This document shows, piece after piece, positions 42,318 to 50,480 of a stretch of 64,000 bases of DNA. The notes beneath the pieces are model-generated. The model saw only the letters and a list, made by a program, of their open reading frames with translations. It was not told the origin of the DNA and ran no database searches. Position 1 is the first letter of the stretch, and the number at the start of each line of letters is the position of its first letter. Source of the stretch: Lysinibacillus sp. FSL M8-0337 (GTDB taxonomy: Bacteria > Bacillota > Bacilli > Bacillales_A > Planococcaceae); the NCBI RefSeq assembly GCF_038593855.1, contig NZ_CP151996.1:1302001-1366000 (forward strand), read 5' to 3'. The position numbers and the translations under genes were made by a program.

Positions 42318-43081
42318 TGTCAACAAACACACCTAATTACAACTTAGAAAAACCGAATGAAGAGGAATTTTATGACGTTAATGTACAGAATGGCAACATG
42401 GATAAAATCGATAGCGCATTAAAGACACTGGCTGTAGAAGTTGCAAGTGGTGTGTCACAAGAAGATTTAACTGCAATTGATACTAAACTTGATGGCATTA
42501 ATCAAGGTGTTGATGAAATTAACGGCAAGTCAGACCAAATCAAACAAGGCGTAGACAACATAAGTGCACAAATTGCAAACGCAAATACAAAACTAGACAA
42601 ATTAGGTAATACAGTTGGGACTGCAATTTTCGATACTAATGGAAGCTACAGTTGGACGTGCCCAGATGGTGTCAGAAAAGTGTGGTTAACCATTTTCGGT
42701 GGCGGAGGCGGAGGCGGGGGTGGAGGTGCAAATACCGCGTCCGTTGGCGGAGGTGGAGGTGCTTATATTTATCGCTTGGCAACAAACGTAGTGCCTGGTA
42801 ACGGATATCCTATAGTAGTAGGTAATGGCGGAAGTGGCGCGCCATCTATGGGTGCTTCTCAGTCAGTAAATGCTGGCGCAGGCGGCACGTCATCTGCAAT
42901 GGGATTTAGTTGTTTAGGAGGTTGGGGGGCGCAATATATAGCTGGATCACAAAACCATCTTCCTGGTAGAGGTGGTGCATCTACTAGTTGGTATTCTGTA
43001 AGGGGCGCGGACGGCGGAGGTGGTATCGCGAACCAATCTGGCGGAAATGGCGGCAAAGGATTAGTAATCATTGAATGGTAG
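42317..43081 (+). CDS. tail fibre with glycine-rich receptor-binding domain
   Basis: This 254-residue protein has an N-terminal baseplate-attachment part (YNLEKPNEEEFYDVNVQNGN), a coiled coil with repeats (DGINQGVDEINGKSDQIKQG), and a C-terminal glycine-rich domain beginning SWTCPDGVRKVWLTIFGG, with a run of ten glycines and several GGNGG-type loops, as in polyglycine-rich phage adhesins. It is the probable host-recognition protein. It overlaps its upstream neighbour by one base. Confidence 0.85.
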   Translation: MSTNTPNYNLEKPNEEEFYDVNVQNGNMDKIDSALKTLAVEVASGVSQEDLTAIDTKLDGINQGVDEINGKSDQIKQGVDNISAQIANANTKLDKLGNTVGTAIFDTNGSYSWTCPDGVRKVWLTIFGGGGGGGGGGANTASVGGGGGAYIYRLATNVVPGNGYPIVVGNGGSGAPSMGASQSVNAGAGGTSSAMGFSCLGGWGAQYIAGSQNHLPGRGGASTSWYSVRGADGGGGIANQSGGNGGKGLVIIEW

Positions 43082-43092
43082 GAGGCAAACAA

Positions 43093-43377
43093 ATGCAACG
43101 TTATGCACAATTTGTAGACAATAAAGCTTATTGGATTTTTGAAGAAGTGGAAATACCACCTTATCCTGATGATTTACTCTTTATTGATATTACGGATCAA
43201 CATGAAGTACAAGAAGGTTGGGATTACAATCGAGAAACAGGTGAGTTTACGGCTCCTGTCATTCCAGAGCCAACACCAATCGAACCACAGCCAACAGTTG
43301 AAGAAATGCAGGCTCAAACATTATTAAACACGGAATACCTGGTATCACGTAGTGAGCTAGGATTGGGAGGAAACTAA
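43093..43377 (+). CDS. phage tail-region protein (94 aa)
   Basis: ATG 43093 follows TAGGAGGC; an upstream ATG at 43075 lacks a site. The protein has an aromatic N-terminal part (YWIFEEVEIPPYPDD), GWDYNRETGEFTAP (a common phage tail-fibre-chaperone motif) and a proline-rich hinge before EEMQAQTLLNTEYLV. It resembles XkdW-position proteins. Function likely in tail fibre assembly, by position only. Confidence 0.7.
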   Translation: MQRYAQFVDNKAYWIFEEVEIPPYPDDLLFIDITDQHEVQEGWDYNRETGEFTAPVIPEPTPIEPQPTVEEMQAQTLLNTEYLVSRSELGLGGN

Positions 43378-43378
43378 A

Positions 43379-43540
43379 ATGACAGTATTTGAAATATGTA
43401 TGTTTTTAATTGAGCGTAAACGTTATGAGCAGGCTGCTATGCAGAATAAAGTGAATGTTTTTTATGCTAATAACCAATTGAAAGATGATGAATACACACA
43501 GCTATTAACAGAAATTGACTCACAGCAAACGCAAACATAG
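43379..43540 (+). CDS. XkdX-position small phage protein (53 aa)
   Basis: ATG 43379 follows GGGAGG. The product (MTVFEICMFLIERKRYEQAA, then VFYANNQLKDDEYTQLL) matches the length and layout of XkdX-like proteins: a short N-terminal helix, aromatic loop, and the D-E-Y-T-L-L end. It completes the tail module. Confidence 0.65.
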   Translation: MTVFEICMFLIERKRYEQAAMQNKVNVFYANNQLKDDEYTQLLTEIDSQQTQT

Positions 43541-43569
43541 GCTTAGCAAAATTATTATTGTCAAAATTA

Positions 43570-43590
43570 GAAGGAAATACTTTCCTTTTG
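43570..43590 (+). terminator. weak terminator after the tail module
   Basis: AAGGAAA and TTTCCTT pair around a TAC loop, followed by TTG. It may isolate the downstream HEPN gene from tail transcription. Confidence 0.4.
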
Positions 43591-43623
43591 TCGAATTGAA
43601 GTAGTTAAAGGAGAGGGATTTAT

Positions 43624-44616
43624 ATGGATTATTTATTAACGACATTGCGACACTTAAAAATAGTAAATTACAAAGAGAATATACAATTTCCGTCTGAAAC
43701 TGATAAAGGTTTCATTACGATATTAAATAATAGTGATGAAGATTTAGAGGAAATAGTAAATAGCTTTGGTTATAGAGAGAATTTTGGTTTTATGCACTTA
43801 ATGCAGGTTAAAGAAAATTTCGGATGTGTAGTAAAGTATATGGATTGTCCTTCTGACTCAACAATAAGAACTCAAGAAATGCATTATCATCATTTGAAAA
43901 GTAAATATTTCACAAAATCTCTTTGGTTCATTAAAGATAACTCAGTAATGCCGTATTTTACAACATTATCTAGCGATGCGGGGATTCCTCCTCAAATTCT
44001 TAGAACAGGTGATTATTACAGTTGTTCTGATGGAGAAATTAAAGATGTTTCCTTTACTTATAATGAAATCAAAGAGGCTGAATATTGGGCTCAAGTACTT
44101 GTAACTCACGCTATTAAGCTAAGTGGAAAGAGAGAAATAAAAGCAGATAAGATTGAAAATATTAGTTTATTTCCTTACAGCGAAACTACTAGTATAAGTA
44201 GAGCGTTTTTATATTTAGATATTGCTAGAAGAGAATCGTTTTTACCTGCGAAAATTGCCAGCTATATTACGATATTAGAAATATTATGTGCTGTGAATGG
44301 TGAAAACACTTATAAAGTTTCTGAAAGAGTAGCTGCTCTATTAGGTGGAAATTCTGAGGAGAAAATGAACCTCTTTGGTAGTGTAAAAAAGGCATATGAT
44401 TTTAGATCAAAGTTTGTTCATGGATCACATATCAATTATAACGACATTTCAAAGGTAAGTGAGATAAGTACTGGTTTGGATGAAATAGTAAGAAAAGTTT
44501 TAAAAAAAATAATAAACGATTATTTAAATCTAAATTATTCGAATAAAAGGAAAGAAGGTTTTTCAAGTTTCGAAGAAGTTGATAAAGAATTTGTGAAAAT
44601 GATATTGTCCAATTAA
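43624..44616 (+). CDS. ApeA-like HEPN-domain protein, prophage cargo
   Basis: This 330-residue soluble protein has a C-terminal helical domain near residues 205-315 with the HEPN ribonuclease signature RX4H: R261 and H266 in KAYDFRSKFVHGSHI, preceded by KVSERVAALLGG, the pattern of Apea-like HEPN domains. The N-terminal 200 residues are a less familiar mixed domain. It lies between tail fibre and lysis genes, with its own ribosome site (AAAGGAGAGGG) and terminator. HEPN proteins commonly degrade RNA during phage infection or in toxin systems; a defence role is inferred. It has low-GC, AT-rich codon use compared with the tail genes. Confidence 0.8.
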   Translation: MDYLLTTLRHLKIVNYKENIQFPSETDKGFITILNNSDEDLEEIVNSFGYRENFGFMHLMQVKENFGCVVKYMDCPSDSTIRTQEMHYHHLKSKYFTKSLWFIKDNSVMPYFTTLSSDAGIPPQILRTGDYYSCSDGEIKDVSFTYNEIKEAEYWAQVLVTHAIKLSGKREIKADKIENISLFPYSETTSISRAFLYLDIARRESFLPAKIASYITILEILCAVNGENTYKVSERVAALLGGNSEEKMNLFGSVKKAYDFRSKFVHGSHINYNDISKVSEISTGLDEIVRKVLKKIINDYLNLNYSNKRKEGFSSFEEVDKEFVKMILSN

Positions 44617-44628
44617 ATCAAATAATTA

Positions 44629-44657
44629 AGCACTCTCAGATTGAGGGTGCTTTTATT
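44629..44657 (+). terminator. terminator after the HEPN gene
   Basis: AGCACTCTCA and TGAGGGTGCT pair (one G-U) around a short loop, followed by TTTATT. Confidence 0.75.
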
Positions 44658-44661
44658 ATGC

Positions 44662-44723
44662 GCTATGAGAGCAATCGAGACGGGCAACAGTACACGTTAC
44701 AGAATCTCGATGCTTCTCATAGC
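44662..44723 (+). other. long stem-loop upstream of the holin genes
   Basis: GCTATGAGAGCAATCGAGA (44662-44680) is nearly the reverse complement of 44705-44723, giving a roughly 19 bp stem with a two- to three-base internal mismatch and a 24-base loop. A TTTTATATT tail follows. It may be a terminator, processing site or RNA control element for the lysis cassette. Confidence 0.55.
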
Positions 44724-44762
44724 TTTTATATTAACTGAATAGGGCAAAGGATTGGTGATGGA

Positions 44763-45062
44763 ATGGATGTAGCTGCAGTAAATGAAATTGCTACAAGCCA
44801 AGCAGTATGGGCGATAGCTTGTTTAATTATTGCGTTTGGAGCATTTCGCTATTTAATGAGCAAAAATGATAATCTAATGAACCGAGCAGAAGAACGCGAA
44901 AATAAATTAATGGAACACTTAGAACGGTCAAATGAATCACAAGAAAGGACAGCAATCGCACTCGAAGGAATGAACCGATCGCTGAATGTGCTGGAAGGTC
45001 GTGTGGATCGTATTGAAAAACACTCTCTTAAAAATAAAGATATTGAAAAGGGTGATGAATGA
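44763..45062 (+). CDS. BhlA/UviB-like holin
   Basis: This 99-residue protein has one membrane segment near residues 12-30 (AVWAIACLIIAFGAFRYLM) followed by a charged coiled coil (NRAEERENKLMEHLERSNES), the layout of BhlA/UviB-type holin or bacteriocin-release proteins. The order with the next membrane protein and the amidase is the PBSX-like xhlA-xhlB-xlyA lysis cassette. Confidence 0.82.
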   Translation: MDVAAVNEIATSQAVWAIACLIIAFGAFRYLMSKNDNLMNRAEERENKLMEHLERSNESQERTAIALEGMNRSLNVLEGRVDRIEKHSLKNKDIEKGDE

Positions 45063-45328
45063 TGGATTTAACAAACATTTTTATGATTGCAATGGTGATG
45101 ATGGTTATCGTTTTAGCGGTATCTGAAGTACTGAAAAAGACATTTAAAATTAATACACAATACATGCCAATCACATCGATAGTGATTGGTATTTTTGTTG
45201 GCTTAGTTTGTTGGCCGTTATCAGAGTATCCAGCGTATATGATGTTGATGGCAGGATTTATTGCAGGGCTTACAGCTTCTGGTACGTTTGATTTATTAAA
45301 GGCAGCTAAAAAAGAGGGTGAGCAATAA
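45062..45328 (+). CDS. second holin-type membrane protein
   Basis: This 88-residue protein has two to three hydrophobic helices (IFMIAMVMMVIVLAVSEVL, ITSIVIGIFVGLVCW, MMLMAGFIAGLTASG) and a short basic tail. It overlaps the previous holin (ATGATG at its stop) and the amidase gene by one base. A holin role permitting endolysin release is inferred from context and topology. Confidence 0.8.
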   Translation: MDLTNIFMIAMVMMVIVLAVSEVLKKTFKINTQYMPITSIVIGIFVGLVCWPLSEYPAYMMLMAGFIAGLTASGTFDLLKAAKKEGEQ

Positions 45329-46071
45329 TGGTAACTATTCGTAAAAAGCTAGTAACTGATGCACAGGCAGCTAAAGTCACAAACGGTAAAGGCAATGTGA
45401 AAAGATATATTGTAATTCATGAGACGGACAATACACGTTCAGGAGCAGACGCTGATGCTCACGCTCGCTTACAAGCAAACGGAAATAGTCGAGCAGCAAG
45501 CTGGCATTGGTCAATAGATGATAAAGAAGCTGTGCAATCATTTGAACATACTTGGAAATGTTGGGCTGCAGGGACTGCAACAGGGAATAATCAAGGGATA
45601 CATTTTGAAATTTGCGTCAATAGTGACGGGGACTACACAAAAGCCATCCGAAATGCGGCTGAACTTGTTGCAAAAATTATGAAAGATGAAGGTATCCCTA
45701 TAACAAATGTGGTTCAGCACAATTATTTTAGCGGTAAAAATTGTCCTAGAAATGTACGTGAAGGAAGAATTAGTTGGAGTCAGTTTCTTGAAATGGTCAC
45801 TTCGTGCGGAGTAGGGACACAACAATCAAAACTTGTTACAGACACTAATAAATACCGTGTTATGACAGGCACATATAGTACTTTACAGGCTGCTGAAAAT
45901 GTATTAGATGTGTTAAAACATCGATTCGGTTGGGTTGCTTATATTGAACAAGATGGTAAGATATGGCGTGTAAAAACAGGAACATTTACAGGTGCTGTAG
46001 CTGCTCAAGATGGGACGAATAAAATAAAGACAGCTAAGCTTGCTAAAGTTGTGAACGTTGTGGTTGCATAA
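45328..46071 (+). CDS. N-acetylmuramoyl-L-alanine amidase (endolysin)
   Basis: This 247-residue enzyme cuts the amide bond between muramic acid and the stem peptide. The Amidase_2 domain (residues about 20-160) shows the zinc ligands: H31 in RYIVIHETDN, a second histidine in VVQHNYFSGKNCP, and the cysteine of the NCP motif. The C-terminal part (about 175-245) is a SPOR-like wall-binding domain (YRVMTGTYSTLQAAENVLDV, then WRVKTGTFTG). No signal peptide, so release depends on the holins. Confidence 0.92.
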   Translation: MVTIRKKLVTDAQAAKVTNGKGNVKRYIVIHETDNTRSGADADAHARLQANGNSRAASWHWSIDDKEAVQSFEHTWKCWAAGTATGNNQGIHFEICVNSDGDYTKAIRNAAELVAKIMKDEGIPITNVVQHNYFSGKNCPRNVREGRISWSQFLEMVTSCGVGTQQSKLVTDTNKYRVMTGTYSTLQAAENVLDVLKHRFGWVAYIEQDGKIWRVKTGTFTGAVAAQDGTNKIKTAKLAKVVNVVVA

Positions 46072-46078
46072 TAGCAAA

Positions 46079-46115
46079 GCCCAGACTCAATTATTTTGGA
46101 CCTGGGCATTTTTAT
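46079..46115 (+). terminator. terminator after the endolysin
   Basis: GCCCAG and CTGGGC pair around a 17-base loop, followed by TTTTTATTTTT. Confidence 0.75.
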
Positions 46116-46321
46116 TTTTCTCTATCTCTAATTGAATGGTACTACAGCAATAAACTCGTCAACATTCATACACATAAAGGATATCCATGATTGTCGGGCT
46201 GCACTTTTAATTAACTTTCTAACTAAAAACACATTTTAATTTCAGCTTAAATTTCCTTTGAAATAGTATATACTTGTATACAAATAAACTAAAAAATATT
46301 TAAGGTTCAGGAGGAACTACA

Positions 46322-47680
46322 TTGAAAGGTAAATTTCAAGGCTTAACTCCATACAATGAGAATGATCTATCATGTATTTGGAAAGAGGCAATTTTTATAG
46401 TAGATACCAATGTACTGTTAAATTTTTATCGTTATTCTACTAAACGTAGTTATTCAACAATATATGATATATTAAAAAGTTTTAATGAACAAAACCGATT
46501 GTATGTTCCATACCAAGTTGCATTAGAATACTTTTTCAATTGTGATAATGTAATTGATTTACAAAAACAAGGTATTCATAATTTTTCATCGCAAATTAAA
46601 GAAAAAATAAATAACTTAACTTCAGAAATACAAGATATTTCAGATACATTTAAAAAAACCCATCCATATCTAATACTTAATAATTTTAATCCTATAATGG
46701 ATGACATAGTTTCTATTCAAAATAAACTTGAGGAAATTAAAAATTACGAACTTAGGTCATTAAAGTCTACAGACGAAATTCAATTAAATTTATTAAATTT
46801 ATTGAAAGAATCTACTGGCGAACCATATCCGAAGGAAAAGTTAGAAGAAATTGAAAAAACAGCAGAAGAAAGATATAAGAAAAAAATACCGCCAGGCTGG
46901 GAAGATGCACAGGGCAGTACTAAAAAAGAGAGTATTCGTACATTCGGAGAATACCAGTATAATCAGAAATATGGAGACTATATATTATGGTGTCATATTA
47001 TTGACAGAGTAAGAAACTCAACGGAAAAAAAACCAATAATATTTATTACTGAAGATAGCAAATCAGACTGGTGGGTAAAAAAGAGAGATAAGATTATACG
47101 TCCTCAACCTCATCTGCTAAAAGAATTCTACGATCTTACAAATGAAGAAATACTAATTTATAGGATTGATACATTCATTCAAGATGCTATCATCTATAAT
47201 AGAGTAAAGGTAGATCAAGAAACTTTTGAAGAGTTATCGAAAGAATTGAATAACATCCGTAAAGAAGCTATATTAAATGTTTTAAATGATAAACCAGCAG
47301 ATTCTGGTTCTATATTTGAATATGAAAATTGGGACTTTATAAAAGAATCAACTCAATATTTAAACCCTGAACAAATAGAAGAATTAGAAAAAGTGAAGGC
47401 TAAAAACAAAATAATTAAAGATGGTAAAATTTTGAATACCATGGAGTATATATCCCCTGTTGTTCTTATTTCAGAAATGGCTCAAGGTAATGTGAAAAAA
47501 ACAATTATGGATAACATTGATACTATATACTCATTTGATGTGAATTTAGCTAATAAGTTTACACAAAACCTTTTATTAATCCCTAATAAGGCAGGGTCTG
47601 GGCTATCAGATTACTTAAAACTTTTAAAAGAAACTGAAGGATACATAGAGTTAATTAAAAGTTCAATGAACGATGTTTGA
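46322..47680 (+). CDS. PIN-like domain protein (PIN_8/DUF4935 type), prophage cargo
   Basis: TTG 46322 follows CAGGAGGAA. Of 452 residues, the first 300 contain a PIN-like nuclease core: FIVDTNVLLNFYRY (D28, N30), YGDYILWCHIIDRV, and PIIFITEDSKSDWWVKK, giving the acidic cluster expected for metal-dependent RNA or DNA cleavage. A coiled-coil insertion lies near 80-175. The C-terminal 150 residues are helical and unassigned. The gene sits between the lysis genes and attR, a known site for cargo. A defence or toxin role is inferred from the family only. Confidence 0.8.
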   Translation: MKGKFQGLTPYNENDLSCIWKEAIFIVDTNVLLNFYRYSTKRSYSTIYDILKSFNEQNRLYVPYQVALEYFFNCDNVIDLQKQGIHNFSSQIKEKINNLTSEIQDISDTFKKTHPYLILNNFNPIMDDIVSIQNKLEEIKNYELRSLKSTDEIQLNLLNLLKESTGEPYPKEKLEEIEKTAEERYKKKIPPGWEDAQGSTKKESIRTFGEYQYNQKYGDYILWCHIIDRVRNSTEKKPIIFITEDSKSDWWVKKRDKIIRPQPHLLKEFYDLTNEEILIYRIDTFIQDAIIYNRVKVDQETFEELSKELNNIRKEAILNVLNDKPADSGSIFEYENWDFIKESTQYLNPEQIEELEKVKAKNKIIKDGKILNTMEYISPVVLISEMAQGNVKKTIMDNIDTIYSFDVNLANKFTQNLLLIPNKAGSGLSDYLKLLKETEGYIELIKSSMNDV

Positions 47681-48289
47681 GGTATTCCGGAAGTAGCAAA
47701 ACAAATTGTAATAAAAGTAGATCGTGACATGAAATGGCTTGAATAAAGATTACGTTGAAATATTCAATATTTAGAATGAGCAGAGTCAGGTAATTAAAAA
47801 TTTTATCGTATAAAGGATTAATTTTGGTCAGATACCTATTTTATAATACATCCTGTTGTTAAGTGAGAGATGGTTAATGAGATTTTTAGTGATGTAACCA
47901 TAACTATAGCTAGGGAAGATGAAGTATTGACATACTCACAACAGGCATTAAAATCGCAAGTAGAAAAATTAATTTAAAATCATCAAAATAAATATCCAGG
48001 AACTCATTTAATCGGTGAGTATCTGTTTATTTATTCATTTATACTTCAATCGTTCTATTAGAACCTAATTAAATACTTCCCTCTTTCAGAATTTAAGTGA
48101 AAATATTTATTCAATTATTATGCATAGTACTAATAAAAAATTTGCCCACAAAGGGCTTTTATTTTTGCCCACAAAATGTCCACAAGAACTAATAAAACTA
48201 TCTGTTATTAAGCGGTATAAAGTTGAAGAAATGCTGTTAAATCAATGTTTGTGGTGTGTAGAAATTCTTCAAATTTAATAGGGACAGAA
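47681..48289. other. about 600 bp of decayed sequence at the right prophage end
   Basis: Only scraps are visible: a 35-codon frame at 47870-47977 (starts MVNEIFSDVT, behind GAGAG) and short stop-riddled stretches. No family is recognised. The end of the stretch holds the arm sites at 48143-48184. Confidence 0.5.
48143..48184 (+). promoter_or_regulatory. integrase arm-type sites, right end
   Basis: TGCCCACA at 48143 and 48166 and TGTCCACA at 48177 are in the same orientation as the left-end set, with spacings 23 and 11 (left: 22 and 11). They lie 114 bases before the attR core. Confidence 0.72.
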
Positions 48290-48377
48290 ACCGCACACGC
48301 GTCCACGACTGGGAACGCGATGAATATTTGACGATGTACTAACAAAGAAGTGTTGGGGCTGTAAGGCTCCGACACTT
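48290..48377 (+). repeat. attR: right prophage attachment repeat
   Basis: It duplicates the end of glnA ([12 protein letters not shown] stop) and the stem of its terminator. The identical core is 48298-48327. No promoter or start precedes it, so the 17-codon glnA tail here is not expressed. Confidence 0.9.
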
Positions 48378-48499
48378 ATTTGTTTTTTTCATAAATGCGT
48401 ACATAATAAAAAAATTTTTACTGGCAATGCTGAAATCATATTATGATATTAGCAGTTGCATTGTACTAGTAAAATAAGGGAATATAGGAGGGATAAAAA

Positions 48500-48940
48500 T
48501 TGAAGATTAAAAGAATGGATCATATAGGGATAATTGTCAATGACCTCTCTGCTGCTAAATCGTTTTTTCTCGATTTTGGACTTGAGGTGAAAGGGGAATG
48601 GGAAATGGCAGGGGAGTTGATGGGATATGCAGCTGGGCTTTCTGACGCAAAAGTAGCGTGTGTGGGATTGGGCATGCCGGACGGTCAGACTTGGATAGAA
48701 CTAATAAAATTTTATTCGCCGTTAGCTGAAGGGGATTTTCAGCAACCCTGTGCTAATACTCTGGGAATCCGACATATCGCATTTGCTGTTGAAAATATTG
48801 AAGCGATTGTTGCCAAACTAAAAAAGAACGGTAAGGAAATCTTTAGTGAGATACAGCAATACGAAGAACGCTATAAGCTTTGCTACGTGCGAGGTCCAGA
48901 GGGCATTATTTTGGAGTTAGCTGAAGAAATCAAAAAGTAA
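48500..48940 (+). CDS. VOC-superfamily (glyoxalase/methylmalonyl-CoA epimerase-like) protein
   Basis: TTG 48500 follows AGGAGGG; the product has 146 residues with two beta-alpha-beta-beta-beta modules. Metal-ligand positions are visible in MDHIGIIVNDLSAAKSFFLD (H near residue 7), IELIKF, GIRHIAFAVENI and GIILELAEE. This pattern fits the glyoxalase/epimerase branch of the VOC fold. The substrate is unknown. Confidence 0.82.
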   Translation: MKIKRMDHIGIIVNDLSAAKSFFLDFGLEVKGEWEMAGELMGYAAGLSDAKVACVGLGMPDGQTWIELIKFYSPLAEGDFQQPCANTLGIRHIAFAVENIEAIVAKLKKNGKEIFSEIQQYEERYKLCYVRGPEGIILELAEEIKK

Positions 48941-48979
48941 TGGTGGCTATATGACGCTACACGAAAGGAGGAATACTTG

Positions 48980-49501
48980 ATGACGAATGCTGTAGTTACT
49001 AAAGCTAAGTGTATTTTAGAAGGAATTGAGGTAGATTTGGATATAACTAAAAATTGGAGCAATGATCATTTTGATAATTATTACCTGTATTTTTCGCATC
49101 CAGATATTGAAGTACAAAAGTATTCACTGTTAGTTTTTGCTGCAGGACTAGGCAATTGGTATTTAGGTTCTGCCCATATCTTTAGACCAATAAAAGAACT
49201 AAAAAAAGATCCAGACTTCAATAAAGATAAGGTGTATCATTTTGAGAAATACATTAAATCGTTTCTTGACAATAGAGTAGCTATTAAACGAGAGTTCCCA
49301 CTTTTATACAATTGTTTGGTATGGTATTTACTTAGGTTAGATAATGAAAAGCGTTTTGAATATATTTTTAGAACAGTTGATAAGCAATTATTTATAACAC
49401 TTAGAGAAGTGTTATTAGAATCAGGTGTTAATCCAAATGAGTTTCGAAATAACTATAATGACGTTTTAAGAGAAGTAGGAATAACACCCTTTTTTAGATG
49501 A
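48980..49501 (+). CDS. hypothetical protein (173 aa)
   Basis: ATG 48980 lies eight bases after AAGGAGG. The protein is soluble, aromatic-rich and helical (WSNDHFDNYYLYFSHPDIEV, YSLLVFAAGLGNWYLGSAHI, NCLVWYLLRLDNEKRFEYIF). It resembles immunity-protein-like small cytoplasmic proteins in composition, but I recognise no family. A nested-hairpin terminator follows. Confidence 0.6.
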   Translation: MTNAVVTKAKCILEGIEVDLDITKNWSNDHFDNYYLYFSHPDIEVQKYSLLVFAAGLGNWYLGSAHIFRPIKELKKDPDFNKDKVYHFEKYIKSFLDNRVAIKREFPLLYNCLVWYLLRLDNEKRFEYIFRTVDKQLFITLREVLLESGVNPNEFRNNYNDVLREVGITPFFR

Positions 49502-49580
49502 AGTATAATGCTTAGATTAAGAGATACAGTAAAATAGAAATTTGAAAAAATTTTTTTAGATAAGCTTCGAAAAATTCAAA

Positions 49581-49628
49581 GGTACGAACAGACAGGGTCA
49601 TAACCTGCTTTGTGCGTGTCTTTTTTTA
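49581..49628 (+). terminator. nested-hairpin terminator
   Basis: An outer, interrupted stem (ACGAACAG with TTGTGCGT) encloses CAGG/CCTG and is followed by seven T. It shares AACAGACAGG and ATAACCTG with the terminator at 31558-31606. Confidence 0.6.
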
Positions 49629-49690
49629 ATTCTACTGATAGGTTGGGTCATTACTGTAAAGAATAGCCACGGGAATTTTTTTGGAAAAAG

Positions 49691-49738
49691 TTGCACAAAT
49701 TTAAATTTTGTATATAATGTGTATATAGTATATATACA
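49691..49738 (+). promoter_or_regulatory. promoter with perfect palindromic GntR-type operator
   Basis: -35 TTGCAC (49691-49696) and -10 TATAAT (49713-49718) are 16 bases apart. Immediately after the -10 lies TGTATATA-GTA-TATATACA (49720-49738), a perfect 8+8 palindrome overlapping the expected start of transcription. YtrA-subfamily GntR repressors use TGTA...TACA-type operators, and such a gene is second in this operon. Confidence 0.8.
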
Positions 49739-49784
49739 TTATGATGAATTTGGAATGCTAAGTGAATTATAGAGAGGAGATTAG

Positions 49785-50102
49785 ATGATAGGAACTGATA
49801 AAGTATATAACAATCAACTTGGAAAACGATGGGTGCTTACCATTGGTGTATTTTTGATTGTTCAATTGATTTTTATCGCTATTGATGGCACTTTACTGGA
49901 GCCAAAAATCAACGATAGTGGCAACTTATTTGCCAGAATTGCAAGATGGATACTCGATTTGACGCTCTTTACTAAATGGATTGCTCCTTATTCTTTTCCA
50001 TTTTTTAATTTGGTCACAACAGTTCATGTAATTGCCATTCTCATTCAAGCAGTACATGACATTATACAAAGAGGTTTTCAACATAGGAAGAAGAGGGATT
50101 AG
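49785..50102 (+). CDS. small membrane protein at the head of the GntR-ABC operon
   Basis: This 105-residue protein has two membrane helices (RWVLTIGVFLIVQLIFIAI and FFNLVTTVHVIAILIQAV) and a basic C terminus. AGAGAGGAG precedes the ATG. The next gene, the GntR regulator, starts two bases after its stop, so they are co-transcribed. It has no recognised family and may be an accessory subunit of the exporter. Confidence 0.7.
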   Translation: MIGTDKVYNNQLGKRWVLTIGVFLIVQLIFIAIDGTLLEPKINDSGNLFARIARWILDLTLFTKWIAPYSFPFFNLVTTVHVIAILIQAVHDIIQRGFQHRKKRD

Positions 50103-50103
50103 C

Positions 50104-50475
50104 ATGCAAATAATTATTTCCAATAGTTCAAAGGAGCCGATTTATGAACAAATTACAAATCAAATGAAATCGTCTATTTTAGCTGGGGAGCTACAGGAGG
50201 GTGCAGCCATACCTTCGATGCGCAAACTCGCACAGGATTTACAAATTAGTGTGATCACGACTAAACGTGCTTATGAGGAATTAGAGAAAGCAGGCTTTAT
50301 CTATTCTATTGTTGGAAAGGGTTCTTTTGTCGCAGAGCAAAATCTTGAAGTAATTAGAGAGAAAAAACAGAAAGTCATTGAGGAGCAGTTGAGTGCCGTT
50401 ATAACGAATAGTAAGGAAATTGGCCTGTCACTCGATGAATTGCATCAATTATTGGATATTTTATCTGAGGAGTGA
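50104..50475 (+). CDS. GntR-family regulator, YtrA/YhcF subfamily
   Basis: ATG 50104 follows AAGAGGG; 123 residues. The winged helix-turn-helix occupies residues about 8-75 (EPIYEQITNQMKSSILAGEL, MRKLAQDLQISVITTKRAYE, ELEKAGFIYSIVGKGSFV). The short C-terminal tail (about 45 residues) without a ligand domain is the YtrA subfamily hallmark. These repress linked ABC transporter genes, and the palindrome at 49720-49738 is the likely target. Confidence 0.87.
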   Translation: MQIIISNSSKEPIYEQITNQMKSSILAGELQEGAAIPSMRKLAQDLQISVITTKRAYEELEKAGFIYSIVGKGSFVAEQNLEVIREKKQKVIEEQLSAVITNSKEIGLSLDELHQLLDILSEE

Positions 50476-50480
50476 GATGA

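Larger units (their letters stand above)
18119..48327. mobile_element. defective prophage integrated in the 3' end of glnA
   Basis: About 30.2 kb lies between two copies of a 30-base identical core. Contents in order: integrase remnant, lysogeny genes (minus strand), early regulation and replication genes, ArpU-like regulator, terminase, portal, capsid, baseplate J, tail fibre, holins and amidase. Baseplate J and DUF2313-type genes indicate a contractile (PBSX-like) tail ancestry. Head-tail connector, sheath, tube, tape-measure and early baseplate genes are absent, and the integrase is frameshifted, so production of infectious particles is unlikely without complementation. Confidence 0.93.
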
